64,000 bases of DNA from Clostridiales bacterium UBA1728 (lineage in GTDB: Bacteria; Bacillota; Clostridia; Oscillospirales; Oscillospiraceae), in the NCBI GenBank assembly GCA_002315975.1, contig DCIK01000020.1, forward strand, positions 11,071 through 75,070. The letters are read 5' to 3'. Shown here piece by piece: positions 59,828 to 64,000 of the stretch. The position numbers and the translations under genes are program-made. Below the pieces are notes generated by a model. That model did no database searches. It was not told where the DNA came from and worked only from the letters and a program-made list of their open reading frames with translations. Position 1 is the first letter of the stretch, and each line of letters begins with the position of its first letter.

Positions 59828-60479
59828 CACTCTCCTCTTCTTGCGGATTTTTACTCTGTGTATCTGTCACGGCAGCGCCCAGACTCTCAAACTGTGCGTC
59901 CTTGAGAGCGACCTGAGCGGCAGCCTGAGCAAGCTCAAAGCGTCTTTGGGTGGTGGCCACCACAGAGACGGTATATAGATCGGTGATGCCATCGAAGAGG
60001 AATCCGATGCCGCACACCATGAAAAGCAGGTCCAGCTTTTCCCCGAAGGGATTCACCAGCAGCAGCACGCCCACACCGCAGGTGAGCAGACCGAAGACCA
60101 GCGGCAGACCCGCCTTGCCCTGGGCAGCCTTCACATCAAAGGCGTATTTGATGTCCATAACCCCGTGGTAGAGCAGCAGGATGCCCATGACGATTACCGT
60201 CAGCGTCAGAACGGAGTCGGGAGCGAGGAGAATCCATACGCCCGCCACGGCGGCCACGATGCCGCCCACCATCATCAGCTTGCCCAGAAAATTCTTCTTC
60301 TCGCTGACTAAGTAGGAGGCCAGCTGCAGAATGCCGCAGAGGATGAGGATGATGCCGAAGGCGTAGCAGAAAAGCTTCTGGCTCACATCCGGCTGCAGGA
60401 GTATGGCGATGCCCAGACCCACGCAGAGTATGGCCGCTCCAAAGGCGGAAAACTTAAAGTGACGGAAAAATGCCTTCAT
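59808..60479 (-). CDS. DUF308/HdeD-like membrane protein
   Basis: 223 residues with six hydrophobic segments (FGAAILCVGLGIAILLQPDV, YAFGIILILCGILQLASYLV, LLLYHGVMDIKYAFDV). The paired helix pattern is that of DUF308/HdeD proteins, linked with acid stress in enterobacteria; function elsewhere is unknown. The C-terminal ~50 residues are charged and cytoplasmic. AAAGGAGTATTTTT site. First gene of the two-component operon. Confidence 0.82.
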   Translation of the reverse strand: MKAFFRHFKFSAFGAAILCVGLGIAILLQPDVSQKLFCYAFGIILILCGILQLASYLVSEKKNFLGKLMMVGGIVAAVAGVWILLAPDSVLTLTVIVMGILLLYHGVMDIKYAFDVKAAQGKAGLPLVFGLLTCGVGVLLLVNPFGEKLDLLFMVCGIGFLFDGITDLYTVSVVATTQRRFELAQAAAQVALKDAQFESLGAAVTDTQSKNPQEEESDALDRQ

Positions 60480-60510
60480 AAAAATACTCCTTTCCGTGCA
60501 GCTCTTTAGC

Positions 60511-60537
60511 CGATGGAAAAGCTCCGTTTTACCATCG
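60511..60537. repeat. Solo H1 hairpin of the four-hairpin family
   Basis: CGATGGAAAA-GCTCCG-TTTTACCATCG. It keeps the CTCCG loop and near-perfect arms of H1 but lacks the 43-nt core. Lies between the DHHW and DUF308 genes. Confidence 0.5.
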
Positions 60538-60554
60538 AATAGCGGAAGAGAGGG

Positions 60555-61982
60555 TTAAGCTCCTGCGCCGCCCCGGGCGGTGAGGAAGTCGCCGTAGAGG
60601 TTGTTGAGCATGGTGCTGCCCTGGGCCTGCACCAGCTCGGTGAGCACGAGTATGTCCTTCACGTTGTATTTGTTCATCAGCTCATTGAGCCGGAGGTCAT
60701 AGTGCCAGTCCAGCGCCAGAACCGTGTGGTAGTGCTGGGAGAGATAGCCCGCGAAGGGGTTGCCGTAGGAGTCCTTTACCACGATAATGGCCGAGTCGTC
60801 CTGAATATCGTTGTTGGTGATCTCGCTGAGATAGTGGTCGCCGCCCAGGAAGCAGAGATACTGCCGCTCGGTGGTCTTGCCCCGCATATCCACGATTACC
60901 GAGGATTCGGAGGGAACACCGTTGAGCCCGTAGTTGGTGCAGCTCACATCGCCGGGAGGCACATAGGCGATGATGGTGTCGGGGTTGTTCTCCATCTCCT
61001 TGTTGGGGTTGTGCTGGTAGTAGGAGCCCAGGAAGGGGTCCATCTCCAGCTCGGTATACTCGCTCAGAGGCACAGGCTCAAAGCCCGCCGCCTCACAGAA
61101 CACGGTATAGGCGTAGTAGGCGCCCAGCGCCGTCCAGTGGTGGTCGGTGCGGAAGAAGAGGTACTCGCTGTTGTGGGCGCGGAGGGTATCGTAGATCTTC
61201 ACGGGGATCAGATTCTCGCTGGCGCCCTCGTAGAACTTGTTCACCGCGTCATCCTGCCGGATGCCGTAAAGCTCGTCATATACATCATAGGAGAGGAGAA
61301 TGCCGCCGGAGTTGGGGCAGATCATGCTGAAGAAGCGGTAGCGTCCCGCATATTTGTCCGCAGCTCTGGACATGGTGTTGCAGAAGGTCTGGCAGGCCTG
61401 ATCGTTGGAGCCGTAAAGCTCGTAGGCAGCGTCGCCGAAATAGATGGAGGAGTTGATCTTCCTGACCTCGCCGGTCTCAAAGCTAACGCCGGACGCGGGG
61501 TCGGGCGTGGGCTCCGGTGTGGGCTCGCTTGTAGGTTCGCTTGTGACCTCGGAGACAGCGGAGCTGTCAGGCGTGGGCTGGGGCGTAGGCTCTGCGGTGG
61601 GCTCGGGCGTAACCTCCAGGGTTACGAGAGCGCCGCTGTAGGTGATGCTGCGGTCGCCGTAGAGCGTTTCAAAGCTGCTCTGAGCCCTGACCCAGCTCTC
61701 GCGGCCGGGGAAGGTATCGGAAAACCAGAGGGAGACGCCGCTGAACCATTCGCCGGAAAAGAGCGCGGAGAGGGAAAACTCCGGGAAGCTCTGGAGCTCG
61801 CGCTTCTCCAGCTCCGAAAAATCGGGACGCAGGGGAATGCACCAGGCCAGCGCCGTCATGAGACCCAGCGCGGCGAAAAAGGGCAGCACCGTGTTGCGGA
61901 TGCGCCTCTTCTTTTTGCGGCTCAGAGGCTTAGGCGCGGGAGCTTCCTCCACGGGAATATCGTTTTCGTTGAAATCAGACAT
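60555..61982 (-). CDS. DHHW-domain (AlgX/AlgJ-like) membrane protein
   Basis: 475 residues. A cytoplasmic start rich in Pro and basic residues (PLSRKKKRRIRNTVLPFFAA), one membrane segment, then an extracellular SGNH-like domain with LFFRTDHHWTALGAYYAY, the DHHW motif. A Thr-Pro-Glu-Ser-rich stretch (residues about 119-164, with TPEPTAEPTPQPTPD and SEPTSEPTPEPTPDP) is inserted after SITYSGALVTLEV. Partner of the MBOAT protein next upstream; together they probably O-acylate a surface glycan. ATG 61982 has CGGAGATATAT. Confidence 0.88.
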   Translation of the reverse strand: MSDFNENDIPVEEAPAPKPLSRKKKRRIRNTVLPFFAALGLMTALAWCIPLRPDFSELEKRELQSFPEFSLSALFSGEWFSGVSLWFSDTFPGRESWVRAQSSFETLYGDRSITYSGALVTLEVTPEPTAEPTPQPTPDSSAVSEVTSEPTSEPTPEPTPDPASGVSFETGEVRKINSSIYFGDAAYELYGSNDQACQTFCNTMSRAADKYAGRYRFFSMICPNSGGILLSYDVYDELYGIRQDDAVNKFYEGASENLIPVKIYDTLRAHNSEYLFFRTDHHWTALGAYYAYTVFCEAAGFEPVPLSEYTELEMDPFLGSYYQHNPNKEMENNPDTIIAYVPPGDVSCTNYGLNGVPSESSVIVDMRGKTTERQYLCFLGGDHYLSEITNNDIQDDSAIIVVKDSYGNPFAGYLSQHYHTVLALDWHYDLRLNELMNKYNVKDILVLTELVQAQGSTMLNNLYGDFLTARGGAGA

Positions 61983-62023
61983 ATATATCTCCGAAATGTA
62001 CAGGTGAATCAGTTCACACCCAT

Positions 62024-62133
62024 TGTAGGGCTCGGCCTCCCGGACGAGCCGCACCCGGACGCTGACGCAGGTGCGTTTTTCCGGCTGAGCGGAAATTCTG
62101 AGCTTCGGCTCGTCCGGAGGCCAAGCCCTGCGG
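62024..62133. repeat. Inverted-pair GGCTCGTCCGGAGGCC element
   Basis: GTAGGGCTCGGCCTCCCGG (62024 on) and GGCTCGTCCGGAGGCCAAGC (62107 on) face each other, about 110 bp apart end to end, with GCACC..GGTGC and CCGGCTGAGCGG-type small stems between. It fills the MBOAT-DHHW gap. Confidence 0.65.
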
Positions 62134-62196
62134 TTGAAAGAGTACAGCAACGCGCATCAGGCGCAGACTATGCGGGAACTCCCCTCCGGAACGGGA

Positions 62197-63642
62197 TCAG
62201 AACTGGAAGTAGATAAAGGGATTGTAGCTGTTGCCCACCAGACCCATGGTGGAGAGCAGCAGCAGGGCGATGGGCACGATGGCCGTGCTCACAATGCGCC
62301 AGAGCTTCCGGCTGCAGATGCCCTCCAGCAGCTCCGCAAGTCTGCGGAGCAAGGGTGTGGAGGCAATAGCGGCCAGAAGGAGGATGTAGAGGTTGTTCTT
62401 CAGCAGCAGCGTGGAGGCGAAGCCGGTGAAGCTGTTGCCGTTGAGACCGAAGAGACCCTTCAGCACGGCCATGCAGAGCGTGAGATTGCTGTTGCGGAAC
62501 AGCACCCAGCCCAGCGCCACCACCAGAAGCGTGTAGAGGTTGCTGACCACGGGGAGCTGATCCAGCAGCTTCTTCAGCCCCAGCTTTTCCAGCATGAGAA
62601 ATACGAAGAAGTACAGACCCCACAGCACAAAGTTCCAGCTTGCCCCGTGCCACAGACCCGTCAGAGCCCAGACCACCAGCAGATTGAAGAGGTTGCGCAG
62701 CTTCCCGCAGCGGCTGCCGCCCAGGGGAATATAGACATAGTCCCGGAAGAAGCTGCTCAGGGAGATGTGCCAGCGGCGCCAGAACTCCGTCACGGAGCGG
62801 GATATGTAGGGATAGTTGAAGTTTTCCAGATAGTGCAGTCCCAGCATACGCCCCATGCCGATGGCCATGTCGGAGTAGGCCGAGAAGTCCAGATAAATCT
62901 GCAGGGAATAGGCAATCACGCCGGTCCACAGCGCCAGCACGGGCAGCTGGGAGAGGGTGGCGAGATTGGCGGCGAACCGGGATGTGTCCGCCAGAGCGGT
63001 ATCGGTCAGCAGGATGCTGTCGCAGAGCTTGCCCATGGCGTTGGCCAGAATGACCTTCTTGGCCAGACCCACGGAGAAGCGCTGCACGCCCGAGGGCAGC
63101 GACTCCCAGGGACTGCGATAGCCGAAGAGCTCGTCGGCCACGGTCTGATAGCGGACGATGGGGCCGGCGATGCACTGGTGGAACAGCGAGGCATAGAGCA
63201 GCACATTCCAGTAGCTCTCCTGAGCCTGAGCCTCACCCCTGTATACATCCACCACATAGGTCAGAAGCTGGAAGGTATAGAAGGAAATGCCGATGGGCAG
63301 GGCAATGGAAGCCACAGCCTCGGGGACGCTGCCGAAGAGAGAGCAGAACAGGCCCGCATACTTAAAATATCCGATCAGCCCCAGATTGACAGCGCAGGCA
63401 GCAAACAGAAGCTGCTTGCGTCTGCGCTTCTTCCGGCAGCGCGAAATCCGCAGCGCGAAAAACCAGTCGAAGAGGGACATCAGCGCCAGCAGCAGCACAT
63501 AACGCGGCTCACCCCAGGCGTAGAACAGCAGCGAAAAAAGCAGAAGACTGACATTTCGGGAGCGTTGTGTGGGGCAAAGCAGATACACCAGCAGACTGGC
63601 CGGCAGGAAAGCGTAGAGGAAAAAAAGAGAGGAAAAAACCAT
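62197..63642 (-). CDS. MBOAT O-acyltransferase (AlgI/DltB-like)
   Basis: 481 residues with about ten membrane segments. SVTEFWRRWHISLSSFFRDY and LTGLWHGASWNFVLWGLYFF hold the two MBOAT histidines; GISFYTFQLLTYVVDVYRGE is also family-typical. Moves acyl groups across the membrane onto sugars with a DHHW partner, here the next gene. ATG 63642 follows AGGTGGAAATC; a TTG at 63660 is in frame but unlikely. Not DltB, since no dlt genes are adjacent. Confidence 0.93.
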   Translation of the reverse strand: MVFSSLFFLYAFLPASLLVYLLCPTQRSRNVSLLLFSLLFYAWGEPRYVLLLALMSLFDWFFALRISRCRKKRRRKQLLFAACAVNLGLIGYFKYAGLFCSLFGSVPEAVASIALPIGISFYTFQLLTYVVDVYRGEAQAQESYWNVLLYASLFHQCIAGPIVRYQTVADELFGYRSPWESLPSGVQRFSVGLAKKVILANAMGKLCDSILLTDTALADTSRFAANLATLSQLPVLALWTGVIAYSLQIYLDFSAYSDMAIGMGRMLGLHYLENFNYPYISRSVTEFWRRWHISLSSFFRDYVYIPLGGSRCGKLRNLFNLLVVWALTGLWHGASWNFVLWGLYFFVFLMLEKLGLKKLLDQLPVVSNLYTLLVVALGWVLFRNSNLTLCMAVLKGLFGLNGNSFTGFASTLLLKNNLYILLLAAIASTPLLRRLAELLEGICSRKLWRIVSTAIVPIALLLLSTMGLVGNSYNPFIYFQF

Positions 63643-63674
63643 GATTTCCACCTGAAACAATAATTTAACGACTT

Positions 63675-63703
63675 ATTATAACCCGCTTTTTTCCATTTTT
63701 CAA
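63675..63703 (-). promoter_or_regulatory. Promoter of the MBOAT-DHHW operon
   Basis: Minus strand: TTGAAA (63703-63698), 17-bp spacer, TATAAT (63680-63675). Confidence 0.8.
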
Positions 63704-63785
63704 GGCAAAAAATTGTAAAGGTTTTAACTGTATGAATTAACAAAAAATGGACAGATTTTTTGTATAAGCTTTGCTGACTTGCCTC

Positions 63786-63814
63786 TTGACGGGAGAGCAA
63801 ACAGTTGCTATAAT
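63786..63814 (+). promoter_or_regulatory. Promoter of the right-edge RNA
   Basis: TTGACG (63786-63791), 17-bp spacer, TATAAT (63809-63814). Points out of the window; transcription would start near 63821. Confidence 0.8.
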
Positions 63815-63820
63815 CAAAAA

Positions 63821-63981
63821 TCATAACGAGATACTTTTTTAGAATTGTTGCAGCAGCTGAGAGCGCGGCAGAGGCTCTCGCTGTTCCGGACGCCATCCGG
63901 CATTCTATATCGCCCTGCGGCGAGATCTCACCTATCTCCTTGTTCCGGCACGAGGACTGTCCTGAGGGGCAGTCCTTTTTT
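63821..63981 (+). ncRNA. Unassigned multi-stem RNA or riboregulatory leader
   Basis: About 160 nt between promoter and terminator, no ORF. Pairings by inspection: GAGATA (63828) with TATCTC (63933); TAGAAT (63840) with ATTCTA (63902); CAGC-GAGAGC (63854-63864) with GCTCTC-GCTG (63874-63883); CCGGA/TCCGG (63886-63900); TCGCC/GGCGA (63910-63923). TGTTCCGG occurs twice, once in a stem and once after the closing helix. Layout suits a riboswitch-like leader of a gene outside the window or a small RNA. It is not recognised as 6S, SRP, tmRNA, T-box or a common riboswitch. Confidence 0.5.
63954..63981 (+). terminator. Terminator of the right-edge RNA
   Basis: GGACTG (63954-63959) with CAGTCC (63970-63975), inner CC/GG pairs, then six T. 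Confidence 0.85.
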
Positions 63982-64000
63982 GTAATGCGAAAACCCCACG

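Noticed and set aside
63821..63981. 6S RNA or TPP riboswitch at the right edge
   Set aside because: 6S is a single long rod with a central bubble, not a branched fold; the CTGAGAG string recalls TPP, but the second conserved TPP segment is absent.

Overview
The window is a GC-rich chromosomal segment of an anaerobic, probably spore-forming Firmicute. The best fit is the Oscillospiraceae/Ruminococcaceae part of Clostridia. This is inferred from the Firmicutes-type ribosomal order S10 to L17 with adk-map-infA-rpmJ inside it, the zinc-type S14, a SpoIVB protease, a class III ribonucleotide reductase with its activase, gut-Clostridia-style intergenic palindromes, and AGGAGG ribosome-binding sites before most genes. 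No rRNA, tRNA, CRISPR array or prophage was found.

Layout. 1-6850: end of a GNAT acetyltransferase, a GIY-YIG nuclease gene boxed in palindromes, secA, pgeF, an oligopeptide-type binding lipoprotein and cdd. 7179-23596: the S10-spc-alpha ribosomal super-operon with secY, adk, map, infA and rpoA; it has a strong promoter, a terminator-containing leader before S10, a folded spacer before L3, a predicted pseudoknot before S13 and a terminator after L17. 23724-36056: dnaE, malQ with a binding lipoprotein, spoIVB, a STAS protein, nrdG-nrdD and an AT-rich DUF3800 gene. 36600-48639: dCMP deaminase, queH, a membrane diguanylate cyclase, tsaD-radC, rimI, a Phd/RelE-type pair, polA, uvrB and an alpha/beta hydrolase. 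48741-53314: proC, a coiled-coil protein, lepB, an M18 aminopeptidase and an FAD oxidoreductase. 53504-56811: a cysteine-type ABC importer preceded by a cysteine-rich leader peptide and terminator. 56918-63703: a LytS-type kinase with a SARP-like regulator, two membrane proteins, and a DHHW/MBOAT acyltransferase pair. 63786-63981: a promoter, a multi-stem RNA and a terminator.

The most notable signals are regulatory or repetitive. (1) A 32-codon leader ORF with seven cysteines, including Cys-Val-Cys-Cys-Cys, lies in front of the cysteine-type importer. Its codons 13-15 are perfectly complementary to the 5' arm of the intervening terminator, which suggests cysteine-responsive attenuation. (2) A family of intergenic elements made of up to four consecutive hairpins keeps a 43-nt core and conserved loops while the stem sequences change with pairing kept. 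(3) A palindrome family exists as a gene-carrying form (with a GIY-YIG nuclease) and as an empty short form. (4) A perfect H-type pseudoknot can be drawn just upstream of rpsM. (5) An unassigned multi-branched RNA sits at the right edge.

Protein functions are read from motifs, length and gene order without database searches. Promoters, RNA folds and attenuation models are predictions from inspection.
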